Assembly (NCBI GenBank): GCA_964490175.1
Contig: CAZBAI010000015.1
Location: 1 to 34,412 of the forward strand
Direction of reading: 5' to 3'
DNA: 34,412 nucleotides
From: RGIG3077 sp964490175
GTDB lineage: Bacteria > Bacillota > Clostridia > Oscillospirales > Ruminococcaceae
The notes below the pieces were generated by a model. That model was not told the DNA's origin. It searched no databases and saw only the letters and a program-made list of their open reading frames with translations. Of the stretch, positions 25,290 through 34,113 are shown one piece after another; the stretch's first letter is position 1, and every line of letters starts with the position of its first letter. A program made the position numbers and the translations under genes.

Positions 25290-25886
25290 TTGAAGCTGGT
25301 GCTTGCTTCAAACAATGCAAACAAACTGCGTGAAATCAAGCAGCTTTTAGAGCCTCTCGGCTATGAAATCATTTCGCAAAGTGATGCCGGCGCAAACGTT
25401 TGCCCCGAAGAAAACGGCTCTACCTTTGCCGAAAACGCAGCTATCAAGGCACGTGCGGTATACAATATCTGCAAAACGCCCACAATTGCCGATGACAGCG
25501 GTCTTTGCGTGGATTATCTCGGCGGTGCACCCGGTGTTTTCAGCGCAAGATACGCACCCGAAAACGCCCTTTGCGACAAGCTTTTATCAGAACTTGAAAA
25601 CGTCGGCGAAGATAAAAGGGGCGCACATTTTTCCTGCGTTATATGCTATATCGACGAAAATGCGAAAGAGCATTTTTTCAAAGGCCATGTTTACGGCACG
25701 ATAGGCTTTGAAAAAAAGGGGACAAACGGCTTCGGATACGACCCTGTATTTGTATATGAAAACGGCAAAACTCTCGCTCAAATGCCCTCTTGCGAAAAAA
25801 ACGCCGTAAGCCACAGAGCAAACGCCTTGGCGGCACTGAGCGAATATCTGCAAAGCGGCAAAACCGGCGAAAATCAAACAGTATAG
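25290..25886 (+). CDS. rdgB: XTP/dITP diphosphatase (RdgB/HAM1 family)
   Basis: A 198-residue housecleaning enzyme that hydrolyses non-canonical purine nucleoside triphosphates (XTP, ITP, dITP) to monophosphates, keeping them out of DNA and RNA. Family motifs are LASNNANKLREIKQ at the N-terminus, ADDSGLCVDYLGGAPGVFSA (about 67-86), FGYDPVF (about 151) and SHRANAL (about 175). The start is TTG at 25290, 9 bases after AAGGAG; a TTG at 25281 would sit on the ribosome site. It is the first gene after the T-box and is followed 67 bases later by thrS. Confidence 0.93.
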   Translation: MKLVLASNNANKLREIKQLLEPLGYEIISQSDAGANVCPEENGSTFAENAAIKARAVYNICKTPTIADDSGLCVDYLGGAPGVFSARYAPENALCDKLLSELENVGEDKRGAHFSCVICYIDENAKEHFFKGHVYGTIGFEKKGTNGFGYDPVFVYENGKTLAQMPSCEKNAVSHRANALAALSEYLQSGKTGENQTV

Positions 25887-25953
25887 CATATATTCGTTTT
25901 AAGCGGATATTTAATCTATATATCAATATATTTATAACAAGGAGTATGAAAAA

Positions 25954-27897
25954 ATGATCAATCTCAAACTTAAAGACGGCAGCATAAAAGAGGTTGAAGC
26001 GGGTATCAGCGCCGCCGACGCAATAAAAAGCATCGGCATGGGGCTTTACAAGGCTTCCTGCTGCGTAAAAATCAACGGCAATGTGTGCGATTTGCGCACA
26101 AATTTAACAGGCGACTGTGATTTTGAGGTGCTGACTTTTGACGATATCGAGGGCAAAAAAACCTTTTGGCACACCGCTTCGCACGTTCTTGCGCAGGCAG
26201 TAAAAAGGCTTTATCCTAATGCAAAGCTTGCCATAGGGCCTGCAATCGACAGCGGATTTTACTATGATTTTGACCTTGAAAAGCCCTTTTCGGCAGATGA
26301 TTTATTAAAAATCGAAGCCGAAATGAAAAAAATCGTCAAAGAAAACCTTGCAATCGAACAGTATTATCTTTCTCCGAGCGAGGCTTTGGAGTATCTTAAC
26401 GGCATAGGCGAAACCTATAAGGTTGAGCTTTGCTCGGAGCACGCCGAAAAAGGCGAGCCCATCTCATTCTACCGCCAAGGCGAATTTACCGACCTTTGCG
26501 CAGGGCCTCACCTCATGTCAACAGGCAGTATAAAAGCTTTCAAGCTGCTTTCATGCACGGGCGCTTATTGGCGGGGCAGTGAGAAAAACAAAATGCTCTC
26601 ACGTGTTTATGCAACCGCATATCCGAAAAATGCCGACCTTGAAGCTCACCTTCAAAAATTGGAAGAAGCCAAAAAGCGTGACCACAACAAGCTCGGACGT
26701 GAACTTGAACTTTTCACAACGGTTGATTCTATCGGACAGGGACTGCCCGTTCTTCTTCCCAAGGGTGCGAGAATCATTCAGCTTTTACAGCGCTGGATTG
26801 AGGACGAGGAACAAAAGAGGGGATATTTGCTCACCAAAACACCCCTTATGGCAAAATCCGACCTTTACAAAATTTCAAAGCACTGGGATCACTATCTTGA
26901 CGGAATGTTCGTGCTCGGCGACCCTTATGACGAAACAAAAGAATGCTTTGCGCTTCGCCCGATGACCTGCCCGTTCCAGTATCAGGTTTTCCTCAACAGA
27001 GCACGCTCCTACCGTGATTTGCCTATGCGACTGGGTGAAACCTCAACACTTTTCAGAAACGAGGACAGCGGCGAAATGCACGGTCTTATCCGTGTTCGCC
27101 AATTCACCATTTCCGAGGGACACCTGATTCTTCGTCCCGAACAGCTTGAGGAAGAATTTAAAGGCTGTCTTGAGCTTGCGCAATACACGCTCACAACGCT
27201 CGGTCTTATCGACGATATATCCTACCGTTTCTCACAGTGGGATCCCGACAACCGTGAAAAATTCATCGGCACGCCCGAGCAGTGGGACGAAGCTCAAAAC
27301 ACAATGAAGAAAATTCTCGATGACCTTAACGTTGACTATGAAATCGGTATCGGCGAAGCCGCATTCTACGGTCCGAAGCTCGATATACAGATAAAGAACG
27401 TTCACGGCAAGGAAGACACCCTCATTACCATTCAAATCGACCAAATGCTTGCCGAGCTTTTCGGCATGGAATATACAGATGTTGACGGCTCAAAGCGCAG
27501 ACCGTATATCATTCACAGAACATCTGTCGGCTGCTATGAAAGAACGCTGGCACTGCTTATCGAAAAATATGCCGGCGCATTTCCGCTTTGGCTTGCACCC
27601 ACGCAGGTTACTCTCATACCGATTGCCGACCGTCACCTCGACTTCACCTTTGAAGTCGCAAAATTGCTTGAAAGCAAAGGCTTGCGTGTCGATATCGACT
27701 CTCGCTCCGAAAAGGTCGGCTACAAAATCCGACAGGCAACGCTTGAAAAAGTTCCCTATATGCTTACTATCGGCGATAAAGAGGTCGAAAATCAAACGGT
27801 TTCCGTTCGCTCACGAGGCAGCGGCGATCTCGGCTCAATGAGCGCACAGGATTTGGCGGATATGCTTTATGAAGAAGTAATCACAAAGAAAAGATAA
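25954..27897 (+). CDS. thrS: Threonyl-tRNA synthetase
   Basis: A 647-residue class II synthetase of full length. Domains in order are TGS (about 1-62), the N2 editing domain with HTASH (H73, H77) and CAGPH (C182, H186), the catalytic core with the zinc Cys in RPMTCPF (C339), motif 2 FRNEDSGEMHGLIRVRQF, motif 3 GCYERTLALLIEKY, and the C-terminal anticodon-binding domain from about 540. It charges tRNA-Thr and clears mis-charged Ser-tRNA. The ATG at 25954 lies 11 bases after AAGGAG; the ATG at 25946 runs into a stop at once. Expression is controlled by the T-box upstream of rdgB. Confidence 0.98.
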   Translation: MINLKLKDGSIKEVEAGISAADAIKSIGMGLYKASCCVKINGNVCDLRTNLTGDCDFEVLTFDDIEGKKTFWHTASHVLAQAVKRLYPNAKLAIGPAIDSGFYYDFDLEKPFSADDLLKIEAEMKKIVKENLAIEQYYLSPSEALEYLNGIGETYKVELCSEHAEKGEPISFYRQGEFTDLCAGPHLMSTGSIKAFKLLSCTGAYWRGSEKNKMLSRVYATAYPKNADLEAHLQKLEEAKKRDHNKLGRELELFTTVDSIGQGLPVLLPKGARIIQLLQRWIEDEEQKRGYLLTKTPLMAKSDLYKISKHWDHYLDGMFVLGDPYDETKECFALRPMTCPFQYQVFLNRARSYRDLPMRLGETSTLFRNEDSGEMHGLIRVRQFTISEGHLILRPEQLEEEFKGCLELAQYTLTTLGLIDDISYRFSQWDPDNREKFIGTPEQWDEAQNTMKKILDDLNVDYEIGIGEAAFYGPKLDIQIKNVHGKEDTLITIQIDQMLAELFGMEYTDVDGSKRRPYIIHRTSVGCYERTLALLIEKYAGAFPLWLAPTQVTLIPIADRHLDFTFEVAKLLESKGLRVDIDSRSEKVGYKIRQATLEKVPYMLTIGDKEVENQTVSVRSRGSGDLGSMSAQDLADMLYEEVITKKR

Positions 27898-27923
27898 AAT
27901 CAATTCAAAAGGGGAGTGGGATT

Positions 27924-28757
27924 GTGAAACATAAGCTTTTGTCCGTTCTCACAGCGCTGCTTGCACTGCTGTGTATCGGCTGCGAAAATCGGCAAGCCGT
28001 GCCGGCGTCGGTTTCGCAATCCGACGCATTCCCCGTCACCGTAAACGGAATCACGTTTGAAACCTCGCCCGAAAGCGTTGTTTCGCTTTCGCCGTTTATC
28101 ACGGACATTGTGTGTGATATCGGCGCGCAAGATAAACTTGTAATGGTGTGCGATTACTGCGAGTGCGAATGCAAAAACACCGCCGGCTCGCCGATATCGC
28201 CCGATATCGACAAGATTATAGCCGCTTCGCCGCAGCTTGTTCTTGTGCAAACCCCGCTTTGCGCCGCCGACAAAAGCGCTTTGGAAAACGCAAAAATCAC
28301 TGTTATGGAGCTGAAATCGCCCATATCGCTTCAAACGCTTGAAAACCTTTATGCCTCAATGCTGGCGATTTTGTGTCCGTATGATGATTTTCAATCCAAA
28401 GCGCAAGCTTTGATGTCGCCGCTTTATGATTTGACCGAAAACGCAAATTTTGGCGAAAAAAACGTTGTCTGCGTTGTTTCCGAGCATATGAATACAGCCG
28501 GAAAAAACACCCTTTGCGATGATTTGATATCAAAACTGGCGACAAATGCGGTTTCAAGCGATGGTTACGAAAGCGTTCTTGATGAAACGTCGGCACAAAA
28601 TGCAGACATGATTTTTGCCGATATTTCGCTTGAAAATTCGGATATTTCACGCTTTGTCGGCGATACGCCCGTATATTATATCGACTTTTCACCGCTCGAA
28701 GCTCCGAGTGTTGACGGTCTTTGCGAGCTTTTTAATCAAATGTGCGAATTTTTCTAA
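27924..28757 (+). CDS. Fe-siderophore/B12-type ABC transporter substrate-binding lipoprotein (BtuF-like)
   Basis: A 277-residue lipoprotein. The signal peptide ends in a lipobox (LCIGC, Cys at about 17). The remainder looks like a periplasmic-binding family 2 (BtuF/FecB) fold: SVVSLSPFITDIVCDIGAQDKLVMVCDYC at about 50-78, ASPQLVLVQ at about 100, a long central helix at about 135-165, and a C-terminal lobe with ADMIFADISL. The VSLSPFITDIV opening is typical of the family. The GTG at 27924 follows AAAGGGGAG. No permease or ATPase is adjacent, so it is an orphan binding protein. The ligand is uncertain: heme, cobalamin or siderophore. It may be read from the thrS transcript; no clear promoter lies in the 26-base gap. 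Confidence 0.75.
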   Translation: MKHKLLSVLTALLALLCIGCENRQAVPASVSQSDAFPVTVNGITFETSPESVVSLSPFITDIVCDIGAQDKLVMVCDYCECECKNTAGSPISPDIDKIIAASPQLVLVQTPLCAADKSALENAKITVMELKSPISLQTLENLYASMLAILCPYDDFQSKAQALMSPLYDLTENANFGEKNVVCVVSEHMNTAGKNTLCDDLISKLATNAVSSDGYESVLDETSAQNADMIFADISLENSDISRFVGDTPVYYIDFSPLEAPSVDGLCELFNQMCEFF

Positions 28758-28842
28758 ATCAAACTCACAAATTCGGCAGTAGCCGCATATATTGCCGATA
28801 TTCTCCTTGCGATTTTCAGCTGTTAATTTTTTGTCAATTCTC

Positions 28843-28871
28843 TTGACTTTGGTACATAATGGGAGTATAAT
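28843..28871 (+). promoter_or_regulatory. Promoter of serC-serA
   Basis: TTGACT (28843-28848) and TATAAT (28866-28871), spaced 17 bases, about 50 bases before the serC ribosome site. It is near-consensus. Confidence 0.9.
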
Positions 28872-28928
28872 TAGCATATGCGGTAAAATATAACTTTAAT
28901 ACATAAATTTTTACGGAGGAATTCAGCT

Positions 28929-30011
28929 ATGAGCAGAGTTTACAATTTCAGCGCAGGTCCCGCAGTACTTCCCGAGGAGGTTCTCAAAGAAGCGGCAGAC
29001 GAAATGCTTGATTATCGCGGAACAGGTATGTCCGTTATGGAAATGAGCCACCGCTCAAAGGCTTATGACCAAATCATCAAGGAAGCCGAAGCCGATTTGC
29101 GTGACCTTATGAACATTCCCGACAACTACAAGGTTCTCTTCCTTCAGGGCGGCGCTTCACAGCAGTTTGCGGCAGTTCCCATGAACCTTATGAAAAACAA
29201 AAAAGCAGCCTACATCATCACGGGTCAGTGGGCTAAAAAGGCTTATCAGGAAGCTCAGATATACGGCGAAGCCGTTGCCGTTGCTTCTTCCGCCGACAAA
29301 ACATTCTCCTATATTCCCGATTGCTCCGATCTTGACATCCCCGAAGACGCAGACTATGTTTATATCTGCGAAAACAACACCATCTACGGCACAAAATACT
29401 GGCAGTTGCCCAACACAAAAGGCAAAGATTTGGTCGCCGATGTTTCTTCGTGCTTCCTTTCCGAGCCGGTTGATGTAACAAAATACGGCGTAATCTACGG
29501 CGGCGTTCAGAAAAACGTAGGCCCTGCCGGCGTTGTTATCGCAATCATCAGAGAAGACCTTATCAGAGATGACGTCCTTGCCGGAACTCCCACTATGCTC
29601 AAATGGAAAACACAGGCAGATAATGATTCGCTTTACAACACACCTCCCTGCTACGGCATTTATATCTGCGGCAAGGTGTTCAAGTGGCTCAAGAAAATGG
29701 GCGGACTTGAAGCAATGAAGGCTCATAACGAAAAGAAAGCAAAAATCCTTTACGATTTTCTCGATCAAAGCAAGCTCTTCAAGGGCACTGTCGAAGCTAA
29801 GGACAGATCTCTCATGAACGTTCCTTTCGTTACCGGAAACGCCGAGCTTGATGCCAAGTTTGTAGCGCAGGCTAAGACAGCCGGATTTGAAAACCTCAAG
29901 GGTCACCGCACAGTCGGCGGTATGAGAGCTTCTATCTACAACGCTATGCCCATTGAAGGCGTAGAAGCGCTTGTTGAGTTTATGAAGAAATTTGAGGAAG
30001 AAAACGCATAA
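28929..30011 (+). CDS. serC: Phosphoserine aminotransferase
   Basis: A 360-residue PLP enzyme that makes 3-phosphoserine from 3-phosphohydroxypyruvate and glutamate, the second step of serine synthesis. It opens with the family signature NFSAGPAVLP. The PLP lysine is expected at K195 in YGGVQKNVGPAG, and HRSK (41-44) and the LQGGASQQF loop (72-80) contribute to cofactor and phosphate binding. The length is normal. The start follows GGAGG, and serA comes 47 bases later, so the two form a serine operon. Confidence 0.98.
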   Translation: MSRVYNFSAGPAVLPEEVLKEAADEMLDYRGTGMSVMEMSHRSKAYDQIIKEAEADLRDLMNIPDNYKVLFLQGGASQQFAAVPMNLMKNKKAAYIITGQWAKKAYQEAQIYGEAVAVASSADKTFSYIPDCSDLDIPEDADYVYICENNTIYGTKYWQLPNTKGKDLVADVSSCFLSEPVDVTKYGVIYGGVQKNVGPAGVVIAIIREDLIRDDVLAGTPTMLKWKTQADNDSLYNTPPCYGIYICGKVFKWLKKMGGLEAMKAHNEKKAKILYDFLDQSKLFKGTVEAKDRSLMNVPFVTGNAELDAKFVAQAKTAGFENLKGHRTVGGMRASIYNAMPIEGVEALVEFMKKFEEENA

Positions 30012-30058
30012 ATTCTCTAAAATCACACAAAGTAATATATTAAGGAGAAATCGACTAT

Positions 30059-31234
30059 ATGTATAACGTTTTGACACTTAACAAAATTTCCCCCGTCGGA
30101 ACAGACGTTTTCGACAAGGCAAACTATGCAATTGCCGACAGCGTTGAAAATCCCGACGCTATTATGGTTCGCTCTGCGGCAATGCACGATATGCAGTTCG
30201 GCTCGAATCTTCTTGCAATCGCAAGAGCGGGCGCAGGCGTAAACAACATTCCCGTTGACCGCTGTGCGCAAGAGGGCATCTGCGTTTTCAACACCCCCGG
30301 TGCAAACGCAAACGCCGTTAAGGAGCTGGCTATCGCCGGAATGCTCCTTGCTTCACGTGATATTGTCGGCGGCATCAACTGGGTGCAGACGATTAAAGAC
30401 GAAGCTGATGTCGCAAAGCTTGTCGAAAAAGGCAAATCAAGCTTTGCCGGCACCGAAATTCTCGGCAAAAAGCTCGGTATTATCGGTCTTGGCGCAATCG
30501 GCGGCCCTCTCGGCAACGCCGCAACACACCTCGGCATGGAGGTTTACGGCTGCGACCCCTACATTTCCGTAGACGCAGCTTGGAATCTTTCCAGATCGAT
30601 TCACCACGTTATGTCCCGTGAAGAAATCTTCAAGCAGTGTGACTTTATCAGCGTTCACACCCCCCTTATCGACAATCCCGACCCGAATATCGCAACAAAG
30701 AAAATGATCAATGCCGAAACTATCGCAATGATGAAAGACGGCGTTGTAATTCTCAACTTCGCACGTGATTTGCTTGTTGACGACGAAGCTATCGAAGCCG
30801 CACTCAAGAGCGGTAAGGTTCGCAAATATGTAACCGACTTCCCCAATGCAAAAACCGCAGGTATGCAGGGCGTTATCGCAATTCCTCATCTTGGCGCTTC
30901 TACCGAAGAAGCCGAAGATAACTGCGCAGTCATGGCGGCAAACGAACTTATCGATTATATCGAAAACGGCAATATCAAAAACAGCGTAAATCTCCCCAAC
31001 GCCGAAATGAACGCTGTGGGAACAAAGATCTGCATTATTCACAAAAACATTCCCGCAATAATCAGCCAGATTACAGGCGCTTTCGGTGCGGCAAATCTCA
31101 ATATTGAAAATATGCTCAATAAATCGAAAAAGGATTTTGCATATACCATGATCGACGTTATCGGCGATATCGGCGATATTGACGCAAAAATTGCCGAAAT
31201 CGACGGAGTAATCAGAGTAAGGGTAATTAAGTAA
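30059..31234 (+). CDS. serA: D-3-phosphoglycerate dehydrogenase
   Basis: A 391-residue dehydrogenase for the first step of serine synthesis. The NAD-binding GLGAIG (143-148), catalytic R236 (NFAR) and H277 (IPHLGAST) are visible. The usual Glu position falls in YVTDFP (about 257-262), as in the short clostridial subfamily. An ACT regulatory domain fills the C-terminus (about 323-391, CIIHKNIPAIISQITGAF), so feedback by serine is plausible. AAGGAG lies upstream of the ATG. It is followed by a strong terminator at 31273-31318. Confidence 0.97.
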   Translation: MYNVLTLNKISPVGTDVFDKANYAIADSVENPDAIMVRSAAMHDMQFGSNLLAIARAGAGVNNIPVDRCAQEGICVFNTPGANANAVKELAIAGMLLASRDIVGGINWVQTIKDEADVAKLVEKGKSSFAGTEILGKKLGIIGLGAIGGPLGNAATHLGMEVYGCDPYISVDAAWNLSRSIHHVMSREEIFKQCDFISVHTPLIDNPDPNIATKKMINAETIAMMKDGVVILNFARDLLVDDEAIEAALKSGKVRKYVTDFPNAKTAGMQGVIAIPHLGASTEEAEDNCAVMAANELIDYIENGNIKNSVNLPNAEMNAVGTKICIIHKNIPAIISQITGAFGAANLNIENMLNKSKKDFAYTMIDVIGDIGDIDAKIAEIDGVIRVRVIK

Positions 31235-31272
31235 TCAGTCCCGTTTCTCATTTTTAAGGCTTAAAATCATAG

Positions 31273-31318
31273 GGGCTGCGGAAAATATAACCGTTTTTCC
31301 GCAGCCCTTTCGTTTTTT
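31273..31318 (+). terminator. Intrinsic terminator of serC-serA
   Basis: GGGCTGCGGAAAA (31273-31285) pairs perfectly with TTTTCCGCAGCCC (31295-31307), followed by a T-rich tail. Confidence 0.95.
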
Positions 31319-31337
31319 ATTAAGGATTGTAATTTCT

Positions 31338-32306
31338 ATGGAAAGCAACAAAAAAATCATATATTTTGTCGTGCCATGCTATAACGAGGAGGAGGTTTTG
31401 CCCGAAACCTCGAAGCGGCTTTGCGAAAAACTAAGCTCTCTTTGCGAAAACAAAAAAATATCCGACAAAAGCCGAATCGTGTTTGTCGATGACGGCTCTG
31501 CGGACAAAACGTGGGAGCTTATATCCCAATATCACAGCGAAAACAAATTTTTCGAGGGCGTAAAACTTTCTCGCAACCGAGGTCACCAAAACGCACTTTT
31601 GGCAGGACTTATGACGGCGCTTGAGGCAAAGTGCGATGCGGCAATTTCTCTTGATGCGGATTTGCAAGACGATATAAACGCCTGTGATGAAATGATTGAA
31701 AAGTTTTCAAAAGACGGCTGCGATGTTGTTTACGGTGTGCGCAGTGCACGCAAAAAAGATACTTTTTTCAAAAAATTTACAGCCGAGGGATTTTATAAAA
31801 TAATGGCGCTCATGGGCTGCGAAATCACCTTTAATCACGCAGATTATCGGCTTTTAAGCTACCGTGCGCTTTTAGCGCTTTCGCAATACCGTGAAGTCAA
31901 TTTGTTTCTTCGGGGCATTGTTCCCATGCTGGGCTACAAAACTTGCAAAGTTTATTACGAACGCAGTGAACGTTTTGCCGGCGAATCGAAATATCCGCTG
32001 AAAAAAATGCTCAGCTTTGCCGCCGAGGGGATAACCTCGCTCACAATCAAGCCGATTCGCATGATTACCGCACTGGGCTTTCTCTGCTTTTTGGTATCAA
32101 TCGCAATGCTGATATATTCGCTTATACGCCACTTCACGGGGCACACCGTCAGCGGATGGACTTCGCTTGTTGTTTCGATTTGGTGCTTGGGCGGACTTCA
32201 GCTGCTTGCAATCGGCATTGTCGGTGAATATGTCGGAAAAACCTACCTTGAAACAAAACAACGGCCTAAATATATCATAGAAACTTACCTTAAAAACGAA
32301 GAATAA
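31338..32306 (+). CDS. Polyprenyl-phosphate glycosyltransferase (GT2, DPM1/GtrB-like)
   Basis: A 322-residue GT2 enzyme. The catalytic domain shows VPCYNEEEVLPE (about 12-23), FVDDGSADKTWELI (about 49-62), KLSRNRGHQNALLAGL (about 75-90) and the metal-binding DADLQDD (about 102-108). Two membrane helices lie near the C-terminus (about 232-256 and 268-292), as in GtrB/YkoT-type proteins that transfer a sugar onto undecaprenyl phosphate. The product would be a lipid-linked sugar for decoration of surface glycans. The start at 31338 is preceded by AAGGATTG, a modest site. The gene stands alone, with terminators on both sides. Confidence 0.92.
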   Translation: MESNKKIIYFVVPCYNEEEVLPETSKRLCEKLSSLCENKKISDKSRIVFVDDGSADKTWELISQYHSENKFFEGVKLSRNRGHQNALLAGLMTALEAKCDAAISLDADLQDDINACDEMIEKFSKDGCDVVYGVRSARKKDTFFKKFTAEGFYKIMALMGCEITFNHADYRLLSYRALLALSQYREVNLFLRGIVPMLGYKTCKVYYERSERFAGESKYPLKKMLSFAAEGITSLTIKPIRMITALGFLCFLVSIAMLIYSLIRHFTGHTVSGWTSLVVSIWCLGGLQLLAIGIVGEYVGKTYLETKQRPKYIIETYLKNEE

Positions 32307-32315
32307 GCACAAATA

Positions 32316-32358
32316 ATGCGGCAATGTTGCGCCAAAAAGTGACATTGCCGTATTTTTT
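32316..32358 (+). terminator. Intrinsic terminator after the glycosyltransferase
   Basis: ATGCGGCAATGT (32316-32327) pairs with ACATTGCCGTAT (32342-32353; one G-U), followed by TTTTTT. Confidence 0.88.
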
Positions 32359-32359
32359 G

Positions 32360-32384
32360 TGACCGACTATCTCTTTTTTACGTC
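32360..32384 (+). promoter_or_regulatory. Candidate ECF-type promoter (TGACC-N16-CGTC)
   Basis: TGACC at 32360-32364 and CGTC at 32381-32384 are 16 bases apart, resembling autoregulated ECF promoters (AAC-type -35, CGTC -10). No good sigma-A promoter is seen in the 83-base gap. A perfect palindrome ATGTAAGCTTACAT (32392-32405) sits near the expected start site. Confidence 0.4.
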
Positions 32385-32450
32385 ATAAATAATGTAAGCT
32401 TACATAAATAGTCTTAAAAATCACATTGAAAAGGGGAGGAAGTGAGCTTG

Positions 32451-33008
32451 ATGAACGATAGCGAACTTTTGCAACTGTATTTTTGCAGAGAACAAACGGC
32501 TGTTGACAAAACATTTGAAAAATACGGCAGATTGTGTCAAGGCGTTGCCTACGGCATTTTAAAAGATCGCCGTGATGCCGAAGAATGTGTAAACGACGCT
32601 TTTTTGAATGCTTGGAATGCAATCCCTCCGCAAAAGCCGAAAAGCTTTTCGGCATTTTTGACAAAAGCCACACGCAACCTTGCAATTGACAAATTGCGAA
32701 AATCAAGCGCCAAAAAGAGAATGCTTTCGGAATACGAAATTGCTTTGGAAGAACTCGGCGAATGCGTCGGCACAAGCGAGGTTGAAGAAAATTTCGATGC
32801 ATCAATAACCCTTTGTGCGATAAATTCCTTCCTTGAAGCGCAAAACGCAAAAAAGCGCAACATCTTTTTGCGCAGATATTTCTATTTTGACAGTATAAAA
32901 GAAATTGCGCAAAGATACGGACTTAAAGACAGCAATGTGAAAATGACGCTAAAGCGAACCAAAGACGCTCTTAAAGAATTTTTGGAGAAAGAGGGTATCG
33001 AAATATGA
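32451..33008 (+). CDS. ECF-type RNA polymerase sigma factor
   Basis: A 185-residue sigma-70 family factor with region 2 at about 15-85 (DRRDAEECVNDAFLNAWNAI; TRNLAIDKLRK) and region 4 at about 115-180 (FLRRYFYFDSIKEIAQRYGL then SNVKMTLKRTKDALKEFL, a helix-turn-helix). It directs RNA polymerase to a small regulon in response to a signal passed by its anti-sigma partner. The ATG at 32451 lies 11 bases after GGAGG; a GTG at 32442 is too close to the ribosome site, and a TTG at 32448 is possible. Its stop overlaps the next start by 4 bases (ATGA), so the two are translationally coupled. Confidence 0.93.
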   Translation: MNDSELLQLYFCREQTAVDKTFEKYGRLCQGVAYGILKDRRDAEECVNDAFLNAWNAIPPQKPKSFSAFLTKATRNLAIDKLRKSSAKKRMLSEYEIALEELGECVGTSEVEENFDASITLCAINSFLEAQNAKKRNIFLRRYFYFDSIKEIAQRYGLKDSNVKMTLKRTKDALKEFLEKEGIEI

Positions 33009-34033
33009 AAAAGAACGAAAGACTGGCTGATTTAATCGGAAAATGCGATGACAAATTTATCGATTTGTGCAACACCGAAACAACACCCGTTGCAAAGCGG
33101 CATATTTCACTTGTGCCGTTTGCAGCAGCCGCCGCCTGTATATGTCTTATCGGCGGCACAGCCTATATTTATTCACAAAAATCCGATACGGATAACGCTA
33201 CTTCGCAAAGCGCTTCCGGTGTTTATTCGCAAAGCTCTTTTGATGCTTCGACAGAGCTTGAAACTTCGGAAACAATCGACTTTTCCCAAACCGAAACAAT
33301 TGAAAAAAGCGAGAATGACATTGCCGAAATTCCAAAATGGGACGAAATGGCGCTTTATGAGCAATTTCCGGCAGCAACGCTAGGCGGCACGGAATTTACC
33401 GTTTCGCAAAACATTGTCAGCCTGCCGCAAACCTATGTCGGCAAAAAGCTCGGCACTTTGCAATGCCAATCCACAGATGTTTATACCGACAATACGTATT
33501 GTGACGATTTTGAATATTACGAAATAAACAACGTTGATTCCGATTATGCCGTTGCGTTATATTTCGACGAAATTTCCGAATATCATGTTTATACAAACAG
33601 CTCATACGATACACCTACTTTCGGCGACCTTATAAACGGACTTAATCTTACCGAATATATGGATTTTGACACGCTGTATTATACCGCCGAAGACGAAATG
33701 ACCGTATTAAGGTATATGCTTGAATTGGACGATGCCGATACAAGTGCGCTTTGGGAATTTTTTGCGCAGCTTGCCAATGCCGAAAGTGTCGGCGATTATC
33801 TTGAATTTTCCGACTATGTTGTCAAAGAAAATTCTGATGTGCTCGACGAAGTTCTTGATTTCAGCGTAAGCAGTGATGTTTTGGGGTTTGAAAACCTCTC
33901 GCTTTCCGTCACCTGCGGCGGATATATCACAACAAACATCACCTCAACGGGCAGAGCGTTTTACATCGGCAAAGATAAGGTATCCGAACTTATATCGTTG
34001 CTCAGTAACTGTATAGATTACCGAAAAAATTGA
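33005..34033 (+). CDS. Single-pass membrane protein, probable anti-sigma factor
   Basis: A 342-residue protein with a short cytoplasmic N-terminus (1-33), one membrane helix (about 35-56), a Ser/Thr/Glu-rich spacer (about 60-115) and an extracellular domain (about 118-342) with mixed strands and acidic character. The motif RLADLIGKCDDKFIDL at 6-21 resembles the short sigma-binding segment found in membrane partners of clostridial ECF factors, which lack a zinc motif. The coupled start with the ECF gene supports the assignment. I do not recognise the extracellular domain; no carbohydrate-binding module is evident. It may sense an envelope or external signal. Confidence 0.75.
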   Translation: MKKNERLADLIGKCDDKFIDLCNTETTPVAKRHISLVPFAAAAACICLIGGTAYIYSQKSDTDNATSQSASGVYSQSSFDASTELETSETIDFSQTETIEKSENDIAEIPKWDEMALYEQFPAATLGGTEFTVSQNIVSLPQTYVGKKLGTLQCQSTDVYTDNTYCDDFEYYEINNVDSDYAVALYFDEISEYHVYTNSSYDTPTFGDLINGLNLTEYMDFDTLYYTAEDEMTVLRYMLELDDADTSALWEFFAQLANAESVGDYLEFSDYVVKENSDVLDEVLDFSVSSDVLGFENLSLSVTCGGYITTNITSTGRAFYIGKDKVSELISLLSNCIDYRKN

Positions 34034-34113
34034 TTTAAGCTCACCAAAGGCCGAATAATTAAGCTTAATTACTGTTTGCGTTTTTAGCGCCGATTTAATT
34101 TTGTTTAAAATTT

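Noticed and set aside
28774..28803. Terminator after the BtuF-like gene
   Set aside because: The TCGGCA/TGCCGA stem is only six pairs, with a long loop and no T run.
29157..30077. 306-residue minus-strand open frame
   Set aside because: It is antisense to serC, which has full-length family motifs.
34057..34111. Terminator between the anti-sigma gene and mazF
   Set aside because: AATTAAGCTTAATT and a weak AATTTT/AAAATT hairpin are present, but stems are A/T only and no proper U-tract follows.
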